Origin: Brucella intermedia LMG 3301
GTDB taxonomy: Bacteria > Pseudomonadota > Alphaproteobacteria > Rhizobiales > Rhizobiaceae
NCBI RefSeq assembly: GCF_000182645.1
Contig: NZ_ACQA01000002.1
Span: forward strand, 124,001 to 188,000
DNA length: 64,000 nt
Direction of reading: 5' to 3'
A program made the translations under genes and the position numbers. Below the pieces are notes generated by a model. That model was not told the DNA's origin, did not search any database, and was given only the letters and a program-made list of their open reading frames with translations. Every line of letters begins with the position of its first letter. Position 1 is the stretch's first letter. Positions 18,336 to 27,403 of this stretch are shown in pieces.

Positions 18336-19733
18336 ATGGACCAGATCAAATCGTCGCTGCGCCATCTTCCTTCCGTGGATGCCATCCTGCAAATGCCCGC
18401 GCTTGCCGCAGCATTGGAGAGCTTTGGCCATGCTTCGGTGGCGGAAGCCGTGCGGAAGGTGCTGGGAAATGAGCGTGAGGCGGTGAAGTCCGGCGCCGCG
18501 CCTTCCAGCAACGTGCTTTTGGCGGAGCGGGTTATTCACCTGCTCGAAGCATCCGGCCAGTCGAGCCTGCGCCCCTTGTTCAACCTGACTGGAACGGTCC
18601 TGCACACCAATCTCGGGCGCGCCATTCTGGCCGAAGCCGCAATCGAGGCTGCGACGCAAGCCATGCGGCAGGCGGTTTCTCTTGAGTTCGACCTTTCTTC
18701 CGGCGCGCGCGGCGAGCGTGACGATCATCTGCGCGCGCTTGTCTGCGAACTGACCGGGGCAGAGGATGCCACCATCGTCAACAACAACGCGGCGGCGGTG
18801 CTTCTGGTGCTGAACAGCCTTGCAGCGGGAAAGGAAGCCATTGTTTCGCGTGGCGAACTGATCGAGATCGGCGGTGCTTTCCGCATGCCGGATATCATGA
18901 CCCGCGCCGGTACGCGGCTTGTCGAAGTTGGCACCACCAACCGCACCCATCCGCGCGATTACGAGAATGCGATCAACTCCGATACGGGTCTGGTGCTGAA
19001 GGTCCACACCTCCAACTATCGGATCGAGGGGTTCACGCGCGAAGTCACTGCCCCGGAACTTGCAGCAATCGCGCAGGCGAGGGGCGTGCCGCTGGTCAAC
19101 GATCTCGGCTCCGGCACGCTGGCCGACCTGACAGCTTTCGGTCTGGCACATGAGCCGACGGTGCGCGAGGCAGTGGCCGAAGGCGCTGATATCATCACTT
19201 TTTCCGGCGACAAGCTTCTCGGCGGGCCGCAGGCGGGGTTCGTCGTCGGGCGGCGCGATCTGATCGCCCACATCAACAGGAACCCGATGAAGCGCGCCTT
19301 GCGGGTCGACAAGATCAGGCTTGCAGCGCTTGAGGCGACGCTCAAACTTTATCGCAACCCGCAGCGGCTTGCGGAAAAACTGCCGACCTTGCGTTATCTG
19401 GCGCGCCCGCAGGCAGAAATTGCCGCGCAGGCGGAAAGGCTCAAACCCGCGCTGGAAAAGGTGCTCGGGCCCGCTTTCACCGTCACGGTGACGGAGTGCG
19501 CCAGCCAGATCGGCTCCGGGGCCTTGCCGCTTTCGACCGTGCCAAGCGCCGGTCTGTCGATTGCACCGAAGGACGGCAGCGGCTCCGCGCTGACAGCGCT
19601 TGGCGCTTCGCTGCGCGCGCTGCCTCTCCCGGTCATCGGGCGGATAGAAAAGGGCGCGCTCGTGCTCGACTTGCGCTGTCTTGACGACGAAAGCAGTTTC
19701 ATCGGGAACCTGTCATCCTATGCGGCTTGCTGA
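18336..19733 (+). CDS. selA: L-seryl-tRNA(Sec) selenium transferase SelA
   Basis: SelA converts Ser-tRNA-Sec to Sec-tRNA-Sec with selenophosphate, using PLP. The protein has 465 residues, normal for the bacterial decameric enzyme. The PLP lysine is K293 in TFSGDKLLGGPQAG, matching the family's position near 295. The N-terminal domain that binds tRNA-Sec is present (residues 1-60), and NLTGTVLHTNLGRA is conserved. It starts 6 bases after fdhE and overlaps the Sel1-repeat gene by 14 bases. Confidence 0.97.
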   Translation: MDQIKSSLRHLPSVDAILQMPALAAALESFGHASVAEAVRKVLGNEREAVKSGAAPSSNVLLAERVIHLLEASGQSSLRPLFNLTGTVLHTNLGRAILAEAAIEAATQAMRQAVSLEFDLSSGARGERDDHLRALVCELTGAEDATIVNNNAAAVLLVLNSLAAGKEAIVSRGELIEIGGAFRMPDIMTRAGTRLVEVGTTNRTHPRDYENAINSDTGLVLKVHTSNYRIEGFTREVTAPELAAIAQARGVPLVNDLGSGTLADLTAFGLAHEPTVREAVAEGADIITFSGDKLLGGPQAGFVVGRRDLIAHINRNPMKRALRVDKIRLAALEATLKLYRNPQRLAEKLPTLRYLARPQAEIAAQAERLKPALEKVLGPAFTVTVTECASQIGSGALPLSTVPSAGLSIAPKDGSGSALTALGASLRALPLPVIGRIEKGALVLDLRCLDDESSFIGNLSSYAAC

Positions 19734-20457
19734 TCTCTTCGCCCGCAAAACGAAGCAGGACACGACGGCGCAGGCGCTGGAAAAGGCGCTTGCGGCTGCA
19801 AAGACGGGTGATTACGCAACGGCGCTTTCCATCTGGGAGCCGCTGGCCCGTAGCGGCAATGCCCGTGCGCAGAACAATATCGGGGCCTGTTTTGCAGGCG
19901 GCATGGGCGTCGAGAAGAATATCGGCCTCGCGCAGCGCTGGCTGACCCTTTCCGCCGCCGCTGGCGATGCTTCCGGCCAGCGCAATCTCGCTTCCCTGCT
20001 TTTCAAGGGCGAAGGCATCGAAGCCGATTACCCGGAAGCTGCGCGGCTCTACCGCCTTGCCGCCGAACAGGGTGACGCGCAGGCGCAGGACATGCTGAGC
20101 TGGATGCTCATCGAGGGCGAGGTGATTTCCGCCGATCCGGTGGAGGCGCGTGAATGGGCGCTGAAGGCAGCCGAAGGCGGCGTTGCCGCAGCCATGACGC
20201 GGCTTGGCATGATCTACCATAATGCCCTCGGTGTGCCGCGTGATCCGTCCCGGGCGGTCTACTGGTGGCGAAAGGCCGCCGACGCGGGCGATGCCGACGG
20301 GCAGGCCATGCTGGGGGCGGCGCTGCACCTCGGCATGGGCGTGGAACGCGATCCTTTGGCGGCTTACGATTATCTGCAGCGCGCAAGGACGGGCGGCAGC
20401 GCGCTTGCCGCGCCTTTCATCGAGGCAGCGCGCAGCGCACTGGACGAGCAACCATGA
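19720..20457 (+). CDS. Sel1-like-repeat (SLR/TPR-like) protein in the sel operon
   Basis: This 245-residue protein consists of about five Sel1-like repeats, each with the pattern A-x-x-x-L-x(8)-G-V-x-x-D/N-x-x-x-A-x-x-W/Y-x-x-x-A-A (for example [19 protein letters not shown], 47-65). No signal peptide is seen, so it is probably a cytoplasmic adaptor. ATG 19720 overlaps selA and TGA overlaps the selB start by 4 bases, so it is translationally coupled to both. The word Sel1 in the family name is unrelated to selenium; the position between selA and selB is the only hint of a role there. Confidence 0.85.
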   Translation: MRLADLFARKTKQDTTAQALEKALAAAKTGDYATALSIWEPLARSGNARAQNNIGACFAGGMGVEKNIGLAQRWLTLSAAAGDASGQRNLASLLFKGEGIEADYPEAARLYRLAAEQGDAQAQDMLSWMLIEGEVISADPVEAREWALKAAEGGVAAAMTRLGMIYHNALGVPRDPSRAVYWWRKAADAGDADGQAMLGAALHLGMGVERDPLAAYDYLQRARTGGSALAAPFIEAARSALDEQP

Positions 20458-22421
20458 TCGTTGGAACGGCGGGGCATATCGACCATGGCAAGACCGCGCT
20501 GGTGCGCGCGCTTACACAGGTGGATACGGACCGGCTGAAAGAGGAAAAGGCGCGGGGCATTTCCATCGATCTCGGCTTTGCCTATCTGCCGTTGTCCGGC
20601 GACGAAAAGGATATACTGGGCTTTGTCGACGTGCCGGGGCACGAGAAGTTCGTGCATACGATGCTGGCCGGGGCGGCGAGCATCGATTTCGTCATGCTGG
20701 TTGTCGCCGCCGATGACGGCATCATGCCGCAAACCCGCGAACATCTGGCAATCGTCAATCTGCTCGGCATCCGGCGCGGTGTTGCCGTCATTACCAAATC
20801 CGACCTTGCCGCGCCCGACCGCCTTGCGGAAGTGGAAACCGCTATCCGCAACGAACTGGCGCTGACGGGGCTTGTCGATATTCCCGTTCTGGCGGTTTCC
20901 ACCGTGTCCGGTGCCGGGATCGACGATCTCAGAACCATGCTGGAGGCGCAGGCCCATGCGGTTGGCGAGCGGCAGGCGAACGGACGTTTTCGTCTGGCCG
21001 TGGATCGTTCCTTCACGCTGAAGGGCGCGGGTACGGTCGTCACTGGCACGGTGCTTTCCGGCAAGGTCGCCATCGGCGATCATCTGGCGATCAGCCCGGC
21101 TGGAAAAGAAGCGCGGGTCCGGACCATTCATGCGCAGAACCGGCCGAGCGAAACCGCGCAGGCGGGTGATCGCTGCGCGCTCAATCTGGCAGGCGAAGGC
21201 ATATCGAAAGAGGCGGTGCATCGCGGCGACATGCTGGTGTCGCCCCCTCTGCATCGTCCCACGGACCGCATCGATGCTTCGCTGCAAATATTGCCTTCCG
21301 AGAAAAAGCCGATAGGCCAGTGGTTTCCTGCGCGCCTACATCATGCGTCGGCGGAAGTTGGCGCGCGCATCGTGCCTTTGCGGGGCGGCGAGCTTCGGCC
21401 CGGGAGCGAAGACCGGGTGCAAATGGTTCTGGATCGCCCCCTTGCCGTGGCCGCCGGAGACCGTTTCGTCATCCGGGATGTGTCCGCGCAACGAACCATC
21501 GGGGGCGGACGTTTTCTCGATCTGCGTCCGCCGCAGCGCAAGCGCCGCAGCCCCGAGCGCATGGCGCAACTCGACGCCCATTCCATCGATGATCCCGTGC
21601 AGGCGGCGCGGGCGCTGCTGTCCGTCGAACCATATTATCTGGATGCGACGGCCTTCCAGCGCGACCGGGCGCTGGCCGACGATCCGCAGGCACTGGCGCA
21701 GGCGCTCGATGCGGTGATGCTGCCGCAGGCGAATTCCGTGCTCCTGCTGTTGCCGGAGCGATGGAATGCGCTGCGGGACGAGATTGTGGCGCGGCTCGGT
21801 GCTTTCCACACGGAGAACCCGGACCTGATTGGCATGGGTGTGGAGCGGCTGCGCTTGCTGTTGAAGCCGCGCCTGCCTGCTCCGGCCTTCCGCGCCGCCA
21901 TTGCTGCACTCATCGAGGCGGACCTGTTGCGGCTCGACGGTGCCTGGCTGCGCCTGCGCGATCATGAAGTGACGATGAGCGATGCCGACGACGCGCTCTG
22001 GCAGCGCATCGCGCCGCTTCTTGGCGGCGATGCCCGTTTTCGCCCGCCGCGCGTGCGCGATATTGCGGGTCTGCTGGATGAGCGGGAGGAAGATATCCGC
22101 CGCCTGCTCAAGCTTGCCGGGCGCATGGGCCGGGTGCATGAAGTGGCGCACGACCATTTTTTCCTCCGCGCAACGATTGCCGAGATGATCGGAATATTGT
22201 CGGACATGGACGCGGCTTTCGACAGCGGCTGGTTTATCGCTGCGCGATTTCGCGACCGGGTCGACAGCGGCCGCAAGGTGGCGATCCAGATACTGGAATT
22301 CTTCGACCGCAACAGCGTTACGATAAGGCGCGGAGACATGCGCCGCCTCAACCGCCGCAAGCTCGACCTGTTTGGCGATTTTGCGCAAGGGGAAACGCAA
22401 CAAACGGGAGGAGCCCTGTGA
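20454..22421 (+). CDS. selB: Selenocysteine-specific elongation factor SelB
   Basis: SelB is a GTPase that brings Sec-tRNA-Sec to the ribosome at UGA codons carrying a SECIS hairpin. It has 655 residues, slightly longer than the Escherichia coli protein. GTPase motifs are G1 [11 protein letters not shown] (4-14), G3 DVPGHEKFV and G4 TKSD. The C-terminal half holds the winged-helix domains that bind SECIS (ending ...[36 protein letters not shown] helices). ATG 20454 is used because the conserved [13 protein letters not shown] begins there. It overlaps the small gene downstream by GTGA. Confidence 0.97.
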   Translation: MIVGTAGHIDHGKTALVRALTQVDTDRLKEEKARGISIDLGFAYLPLSGDEKDILGFVDVPGHEKFVHTMLAGAASIDFVMLVVAADDGIMPQTREHLAIVNLLGIRRGVAVITKSDLAAPDRLAEVETAIRNELALTGLVDIPVLAVSTVSGAGIDDLRTMLEAQAHAVGERQANGRFRLAVDRSFTLKGAGTVVTGTVLSGKVAIGDHLAISPAGKEARVRTIHAQNRPSETAQAGDRCALNLAGEGISKEAVHRGDMLVSPPLHRPTDRIDASLQILPSEKKPIGQWFPARLHHASAEVGARIVPLRGGELRPGSEDRVQMVLDRPLAVAAGDRFVIRDVSAQRTIGGGRFLDLRPPQRKRRSPERMAQLDAHSIDDPVQAARALLSVEPYYLDATAFQRDRALADDPQALAQALDAVMLPQANSVLLLLPERWNALRDEIVARLGAFHTENPDLIGMGVERLRLLLKPRLPAPAFRAAIAALIEADLLRLDGAWLRLRDHEVTMSDADDALWQRIAPLLGGDARFRPPRVRDIAGLLDEREEDIRRLLKLAGRMGRVHEVAHDHFFLRATIAEMIGILSDMDAAFDSGWFIAARFRDRVDSGRKVAIQILEFFDRNSVTIRRGDMRRLNRRKLDLFGDFAQGETQQTGGAL

Positions 22422-22525
22422 AAACCTTTTCAACAACCATGTGCCTGATACTGGTTCTGGCTGTCGCAGGCGGTTGCGCAAACCGAGCCTGCAATGAATG
22501 GCCGGGCACCTGCATCATTCAATGA
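22418..22525 (+). CDS. Small cysteine-rich candidate lipoprotein following selB
   Basis: A 35-residue reading frame starts at GTG 22418, overlapping the selB stop (GTGA), with GGGAGGAG just ahead. It has a hydrophobic start (MCLILVLAVAGG) leading to a weak lipobox AVAGGC (C20), then a short tail with C25 and C32 ending in CIIQ. The design (coupled start, ribosome site, signal-like core) argues for a real gene. It is too short for family assignment. It could be a small outer-membrane or periplasmic lipoprotein. The frame ends at TGA, which has no obvious SECIS hairpin after it. Confidence 0.55.
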   Translation: MKTFSTTMCLILVLAVAGGCANRACNEWPGTCIIQ

Positions 22526-22660
22526 TCGGCCAGTTGTCCAGATTGACGCTTCGATTGCTGGTGCGGTAGGAATGAGGAGTAAGTGAAATGGTGGCAGCCG
22601 GGCAGAAACGGCCTCTCGTCGCGGCCACCTGAGACGAATTTATGGAATGAATCAATATCT

Positions 22661-22756
22661 GGAAGGGATGCATGCCCGGTGGCATGTCCGGACTTCAAAT
22701 CCGGGAGGGGCCGATAGACGGTCTTTGGTGGGTTCGACTCCCATTCTCTTCCGCCA
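22661..22756 (+). tRNA. selC: tRNA-Sec (anticodon TCA)
   Basis: This 96-base gene folds as a selenocysteine tRNA. The 8-bp acceptor stem pairs GGAAGGGA (22661-22668) with TCTCTTCC, followed by GCCA. The long D-stem GCATGCC/GGCATGT has a 4-base loop, the anticodon stem-loop is CCGGA-CTTCAAA-TCCGG with anticodon TCA, the variable arm is long (GGGGCCGATAGACGGTCTTT), and the T arm has GGGTTCGACTCCC. The encoded 3' CCA is present. Length and layout match Escherichia coli selC closely. Confidence 0.97.
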
Positions 22757-22770
22757 TTCGGCTTTTCCGA

Positions 22771-23403
22771 TCATCTCGAACGCACGATGCCCATCACATT
22801 GCGCACCACTTCGTCCTGAAGCGGGCGCTGCTTCTCGATGTTGAAATGGCCGATATCCTTCATGCCTGAAAAATCGCGGTTGTCGAGGCTTCCCCTGAAA
22901 CGTGGCCCGGCCGTCAGCGGCAGGCCCCAGCCGTGCTCCTTGAAATAGAAGTTCACCACACGTCTTATATTGCCGGGCAGGGGGGCGGGAGCGGTAGCGG
23001 CAAAGGTCGCCATATAGGCAACCTGGATGCCCTTCTTTTCAAGCGCCGCTGCAATATCGATAACGGCATTGGCGCCCAGCGAATGGCCGATCAGCACCAC
23101 CGGCGCACGCGGATTGTTTCTCTGGTCGGTGAGAATCCGGTTCAGCACAAAACGCCATGCCTGATGCCCCTCGACATGCGCATCGACGCCGTTGGCCTGC
23201 AACTGCTTGCCGATCTCGTCGATGCCGGTGGAGAAGATATCCCCGAAGCCGCGCAGGAGGTAGACATCGGCCTGCGGCGCCGTTCGGGAAGGCGTTCTGG
23301 GCGCTGCCTGGGCCGCGCCCCCACAGAAGGCGAGCGCCGCCCCCGCAAAGATCAGGCTGCGGCGGGTCATTTTCGAATGCAAACTATCGGGCTTTGAAAC
23401 CAT
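22771..23403 (-). CDS. Exported alpha/beta-hydrolase-fold protein
   Basis: The 210-residue protein has an N-terminal export signal with a twin-arginine start (MTRRSLIFAGAALAF, residues 12-26) and alanine-rich cleavage region. The nucleophile elbow is GHSLGAN, in an alpha/beta hydrolase fold, and a possible late histidine lies in IGHFNIEKQ. Substrate is unknown. Its 3' end lies 14 bases from selC on the opposite strand. The start could be ATG 23403 (weak AGG ahead) or ATG 23370 at the twin-arginine motif. Confidence 0.75.
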   Translation of the reverse strand: MVSKPDSLHSKMTRRSLIFAGAALAFCGGAAQAAPRTPSRTAPQADVYLLRGFGDIFSTGIDEIGKQLQANGVDAHVEGHQAWRFVLNRILTDQRNNPRAPVVLIGHSLGANAVIDIAAALEKKGIQVAYMATFAATAPAPLPGNIRRVVNFYFKEHGWGLPLTAGPRFRGSLDNRDFSGMKDIGHFNIEKQRPLQDEVVRNVMGIVRSR

Positions 23404-23508
23404 CTTCGACTACCTGTTGGGGCACGTTCGAAAATGGCTTTCGAACGGAACGCATCGAAAGAGTATTTAGAGCGCCGATCCGCTTCGGCCAAATCACTAG
23501 AACTTGAG

Positions 23509-24096
23509 CTATATTTTGATCTTCGGGATGACGCGGCCCGTCCTGCGCGCATAGTCGTCATAGGATGCGCCGAACGCCGCGCGCATCATCGCCTCCTCGT
23601 GGCCGACCCGGTAGAAATAGAGGATGGCGACACCGACAAGGCCCGCCAACCCCGCAAACCAGTTCGGAAGCAGGCAGAACTGCGCAATCGCCCACAGCCA
23701 GAACGACAGATACATCGGGTGGCGGACATATTTATAGAGCCCTTCGGTCACCAGCTTGTGCTCGCGGCGGATTTCAAGCGAGACCGACCAGTTCTTGCCG
23801 AGCTGCCGGTGGCTTGCATAAAAAAGCCAGAGGAAGGCGATCTCGACAATCACCCCGATCCAGGCCAGCCACGGCTGGAAGGCATAGTCAGCAAAGGCTG
23901 GAAAGCCGGTTGCGACATAGACGATCGGGATCAGCGACAGGCCGACAGTCGCCGCCCCCAGCGCCAGCCTGTCGGCCAGCGTCCTTGCATCCTTCGCAAC
24001 CTTGATCTTGCGCGCGCGCCGCTGGTGCGGAATGCGGATGACGACCCAGGCGACAAGCCCGATACTCCAGACGATTGCAGCCAGTGTCGGTGTCAT
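23509..24096 (-). CDS. Membrane methyltransferase of the ICMT/PEMT family
   Basis: This 195-residue polytopic membrane protein has about five hydrophobic segments. It resembles the isoprenylcysteine/phospholipid methyltransferase family: the C-terminal cofactor region has YVRHPMYLSFWLW, followed later by the acidic pair in GHEEAMM. Bacterial members have unclear substrates (lipids or isoprenoids). It overlaps the lipase-like gene upstream by 4 bases (ATGA), so the two are made together, suggesting action on a membrane lipid. Confidence 0.82.
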   Translation of the reverse strand: MTPTLAAIVWSIGLVAWVVIRIPHQRRARKIKVAKDARTLADRLALGAATVGLSLIPIVYVATGFPAFADYAFQPWLAWIGVIVEIAFLWLFYASHRQLGKNWSVSLEIRREHKLVTEGLYKYVRHPMYLSFWLWAIAQFCLLPNWFAGLAGLVGVAILYFYRVGHEEAMMRAAFGASYDDYARRTGRVIPKIKI

Positions 24097-25328
24097 TCGG
24101 CAACAGTTTCCTTCCTTGGCAGGGCGCCGATTATGCGGTCGTCGGTCCGTTCCCGAAGCGAGACCGGCCCACAGCAGATTTGAAAGAAATCATACCAATA
24201 GGGCTTCGTATTTCCGAATACATATTGATAATGCACGCGAAAAAGGTTCCGCTTCACACGCCGGTAGATTTCCGGCTGCAGCATTTCCTTTATGCGCACC
24301 GTCCGCGTGACGGGAAAGGATCGCTGCGCATCCCGCTTCAAACCCATCTCGGCCACGGGGTCGGTCTTGTAGAAGTTGATCGCATCGGTCAGGCACTGGA
24401 TTTCCACCCAGTCGATCCCGCCATCGTCCACCAGCCGCTGCACGCCCTCGCGAAAATGCCCGCCCGCCGGATGGTAACCGGCCTTGAGCGCGGTCGATCC
24501 GAGCGTGAGGACCGTCACCTTCGGCGCATGGCTGCTGAATTCCGGATCGATGGCAAGGCAGCGCGCGGCAACATCCAGCATCAGCATGCCGCCGGTGCTG
24601 TGGCCGATCAGGATGACTTCATCATAATGTTTCGCCGCGGTGCGCTCGACAATGCCGGCTGCGAAGCGCTGCATCAGGGATTCTGCATCCCGCCGCCGCC
24701 CGCGAATGAAATTGAGCGAGAACGACCAGAGGTCCATCAGGTGGTTGGTGGACCATCTTTTGCCCAGAATGGCGAGCGCCGCGAAAAAAACCGCAAGGCC
24801 GACGAGCCAGCTCAGTGCGCCGAGCCACTGGACCGTCCATCGCGCCACCGCATAGCCCGCAACGGCGAACAGGGCCAGCACGAGAAAAGGATAGAGAAAA
24901 TAAAGCCCGAAGCGCCAGGCCTTGGCAAAGAAGCGGAAGGCGGTGCCGGTCAGGACGAAATCCCCGAAGGCGGCGAGATATTTGGCGAGCCTGACCGGCA
25001 GCGGACGGTCGAAATCCGCGAGCACGATCTTGTCCAGAACGAGAAAATTGAAGTCGGTCTGGGTCGCCCATCCATCATCGGCGGAGGCCGTCGCGATCGC
25101 GACGGAGCCGATCTCGCCGTCCGGCGACACGCTGACATCCGAAACGTCGGAACGAACGCTCCACAGTGCCTCGAACCGTTTGATTTCTCTGTTCAATCGT
25201 CCAAAAAACGCCTCCGGCGTTTTCGGATCATAGCCGCCAATGAAGAAGACAGCGCGTTGTCGAACCGGTTGCTTCATGGGCAAACCGTAATTTGGGGCTT
25301 TCGGATTGTCGAGATCATTACCGCTCAT
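24093..25328 (-). CDS. Membrane-anchored lipase-like alpha/beta hydrolase
   Basis: This 411-residue protein has an N-terminal soluble part (FFIGGYDPKTPEAFF), two adjacent hydrophobic segments near residues 130-185, and a C-terminal hydrolase region with the nucleophile elbow LIGHSTGGML. No signal peptide is seen. It is probably a membrane-bound esterase or lipase. Translation is coupled to the ICMT-like methyltransferase downstream (ATGA). The family is not one I can name; the assignment rests on the GHSTGG elbow and the surrounding strand-helix pattern. Confidence 0.65.
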   Translation of the reverse strand: MSGNDLDNPKAPNYGLPMKQPVRQRAVFFIGGYDPKTPEAFFGRLNREIKRFEALWSVRSDVSDVSVSPDGEIGSVAIATASADDGWATQTDFNFLVLDKIVLADFDRPLPVRLAKYLAAFGDFVLTGTAFRFFAKAWRFGLYFLYPFLVLALFAVAGYAVARWTVQWLGALSWLVGLAVFFAALAILGKRWSTNHLMDLWSFSLNFIRGRRRDAESLMQRFAAGIVERTAAKHYDEVILIGHSTGGMLMLDVAARCLAIDPEFSSHAPKVTVLTLGSTALKAGYHPAGGHFREGVQRLVDDGGIDWVEIQCLTDAINFYKTDPVAEMGLKRDAQRSFPVTRTVRIKEMLQPEIYRRVKRNLFRVHYQYVFGNTKPYWYDFFQICCGPVSLRERTDDRIIGALPRKETVAE

Positions 25329-25374
25329 CCCCAGAAAAACCGGTTGAATTCGAAAGCCTATCTCATGTCGGCCA

Positions 25375-26025
25375 CTATCTCATGTCGACCAGGCCACGCC
25401 TTATGGCTTCCCGCGTTGCCTCGGCCCGCGACGACACGCTGAGCTTCTGGTAGATGGCCTTCACATAATCGCTGACCGTATGTTCCGACAGTCCAAGCTT
25501 GCGGGCGATTTCGCCGTTGCGCTGTCCGGTGCCTATCTCCTTCAGCACTTCGGTTTCCCGGCGCGAAAGATGGATGAACTCGCCGTTCGGCTCCGCTGCC
25601 GCAGGCTGGTTGGATATGGCCTTCACGCGCGCCACCAGATTGAGCCGGGCGCGGATCGTGAGGATGAGGACATCGAAATCGATCGGCTTGGTCAGGTAAT
25701 CGTCGGCACCGGCCTCCCTGCCGGTCAGCTCGTGGCTGCGGTCGGCAAGCGCGGTCAGGAACAGGAATGGCGTTCCGGCAAGGTCGGTGCGGGAACTGCG
25801 GATCTGTTCCAGAAATTGCAGGCCGTTGGTGCCGGGCATCAATATATCGCAGATGATGATGTCGGGCGTCGTCGTGTCCAGCACGCGCAGCGCTTCGGTC
25901 GCATTGGCCGCGCCAATGGCGTTGAACCCCGAAGTGCCCAGTTCATCGATCAGTTCTTCCAGAATATGGGTTTCGTCCTCGATGCAGAGGACGGTCGGCT
26001 GGGGGAGGATTTCAGGCAGTCGCAT
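25375..26025 (-). CDS. Response regulator with LuxR-type DNA-binding domain
   Basis: This is the output protein of a two-component system (216 residues). The receiver domain has the acidic pair E16/D17 (CIEDE), the phosphorylated D60 in IIICDILMPG, the T-loop FLTALAD and the conserved lysine in YLTKPIDFD. The C-terminal helix-turn-helix is LuxR/NarL type (RETEVLKEIGTGQRNGEIA then SEHTVSDYVKAIYQKL). I chose ATG 26025 because AAAGGTGG lies ahead and the conserved sequence starts there. It overlaps the histidine kinase stop by 14 bases. The target promoters are unknown. Confidence 0.92.
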   Translation of the reverse strand: MRLPEILPQPTVLCIEDETHILEELIDELGTSGFNAIGAANATEALRVLDTTTPDIIICDILMPGTNGLQFLEQIRSSRTDLAGTPFLFLTALADRSHELTGREAGADDYLTKPIDFDVLILTIRARLNLVARVKAISNQPAAAEPNGEFIHLSRRETEVLKEIGTGQRNGEIARKLGLSEHTVSDYVKAIYQKLSVSSRAEATREAIRRGLVDMR

Positions 26026-27403
26026 GCTGGGCCACCTTTGGTAGAGTGAGGATGAATACCGTACCTTGTCCTTCAATCGAAGTGAAGACAAGCGTTCCGC
26101 CGTGCAATTCGGCGAGCGCGCGCGACAGGCTGAGGCCCAGGCCGGTGCCCGCCATGTGCGATGCGTTGCTGGCGCGGAAAAAGCGCGTGAATATGCGATC
26201 CGCTTCCTCCGCCGGTATGCCGATACCGTGGTCGCGGACGATGCAGCGGAATTCGTTCTCGTCTTCTTCCGTGGTCACTTCGATGGGCTTGCCGGCGGGC
26301 GAATATTTGGTGGCGTTGCCAAGCAGGTTGACAAGAATCTGCTCGACCAGAATGCCGTCGCAGTAACAGAACGTCTCGCTGTCCTGAATGTCCGTCACCA
26401 GTTCCAGCTCGGGATGCAGCTCCTGATGATAGGCGCAGGTGTTGCGCACCAGTTCGGAGAAATCGACCGGCTGGCGGTTGATCTGGAACCCGCTTTCATC
26501 AAGGCGTTCCGCATTGGCGGTGCTTTCCAGAAGCAGGATCAGGCGGCGGCTGGCGTTGCGCATCCGCTTGGCCTTGTCGATGATGATTTCGGGCGTGAAC
26601 TCGTCGGCGCGGCGGATGAAGCGCTGGGCGATGATGTCGATGATCGATACGGGCGTGCGGAACTGGTGCGAAACCGTGGTGATGAAGCTCTTGTAGAGTT
26701 CCTTGGCCTTGCGCTCGCTTTCCAGCGCCTCGCGCAGGGCGGCGGTGCGGTCGGCGACGGTCTGTTCGAGTTGCTGCTTGTACTCCTGCAATGCCTTGTG
26801 GGCGCGCTCGGCCTTGCGCATGTTGGAAACCACCTGCCAGGACAGGATGGCGCCCGTCGCCATGATGCCCAGCACCGCGAACATGATCAGGTAGATCGAC
26901 TGCAATTGCTGGTCGCGCTGCGCACCGCCATGGTCCTGCTCCACGATCGTCGCGTCATCGGCAACCTTGGTCAGTTCATCGCGCATGGGCACCAGCGCCC
27001 GATAGATGGCTATAGGGTCGAATTGTTCCGGCCCGGCCTTGATCATCGCCTCGATCTGGGGAAGCCGGTCGGTATTGCGCTGGATGATTTCGGCAGCGCC
27101 CGGAATACGGGCGAAATATTTCTTCTGCGGCCCGTCGGCCAGAAGCGCGAAACGGCTGTAAAGAACGTCGAGGCGGAGCGAGAGATCGGCGGTGTCGGTG
27201 CTGCCCGCCGGCATTGTCAGCGCCGTTTCGGCCAGGCGTCCGGCGTCGCGTTCGGTCTTGGTGATGGCCCAGACCATGTTCTCGCCGGTATAGGTCGCCA
27301 GCGATTTCTGGATCTGGAGAAGCTGGCTGAATGCATAAGCGAGCAGGGCCGCAAAACCTGCCATGACAAGGCCGGAGAGAATATAGCCCCGCTTGATTCT
27401 CAT
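26012..27403 (-). CDS. Membrane sensor histidine kinase
   Basis: This 463-residue kinase has one membrane segment at 8-30, a periplasmic domain of about 140 residues rich in helices, a second membrane segment at 170-190 and a coiled coil at 197-237. The catalytic part has the H-box VSHQFRTP (H246), N-box LLGNATKYS, G1 DHGIGIP and G2 GTGLGLS. It should phosphorylate the response regulator that follows. ATG 27403 overlaps the stop of the gene upstream (ATGA). The signal may come through that periplasmic partner. Confidence 0.92.
   Translation of the reverse strand: MRIKRGYILSGLVMAGFAALLAYAFSQLLQIQKSLATYTGENMVWAITKTERDAGRLAETALTMPAGSTDTADLSLRLDVLYSRFALLADGPQKKYFARIPGAAEIIQRNTDRLPQIEAMIKAGPEQFDPIAIYRALVPMRDELTKVADDATIVEQDHGGAQRDQQLQSIYLIMFAVLGIMATGAILSWQVVSNMRKAERAHKALQEYKQQLEQTVADRTAALREALESERKAKELYKSFITTVSHQFRTPVSIIDIIAQRFIRRADEFTPEIIIDKAKRMRNASRRLILLLESTANAERLDESGFQINRQPVDFSELVRNTCAYHQELHPELELVTDIQDSETFCYCDGILVEQILVNLLGNATKYSPAGKPIEVTTEEDENEFRCIVRDHGIGIPAEEADRIFTRFFRASNASHMAGTGLGLSLSRALAELHGGTLVFTSIEGQGTVFILTLPKVAQHATA

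Noticed and set aside
20265..22421. A 718-residue longer version of selB
   Set aside because: The extra N-terminal residues are an alternate-frame reading of the Sel1-repeat gene; conserved SelB sequence starts at ATG 20454.
22661..22756. An integrated element at selC
   Set aside because: tRNA genes are common integration sites, but no integrase and no repeat of the tRNA 3' end are seen in the window; the following genes look like ordinary chromosome.
24075..25442. Long + strand frame opposite the lipase-like gene
   Set aside because: Composition is typical of an antisense shadow in GC-rich DNA; the minus strand encodes the recognisable hydrolase elbow and membrane segments.
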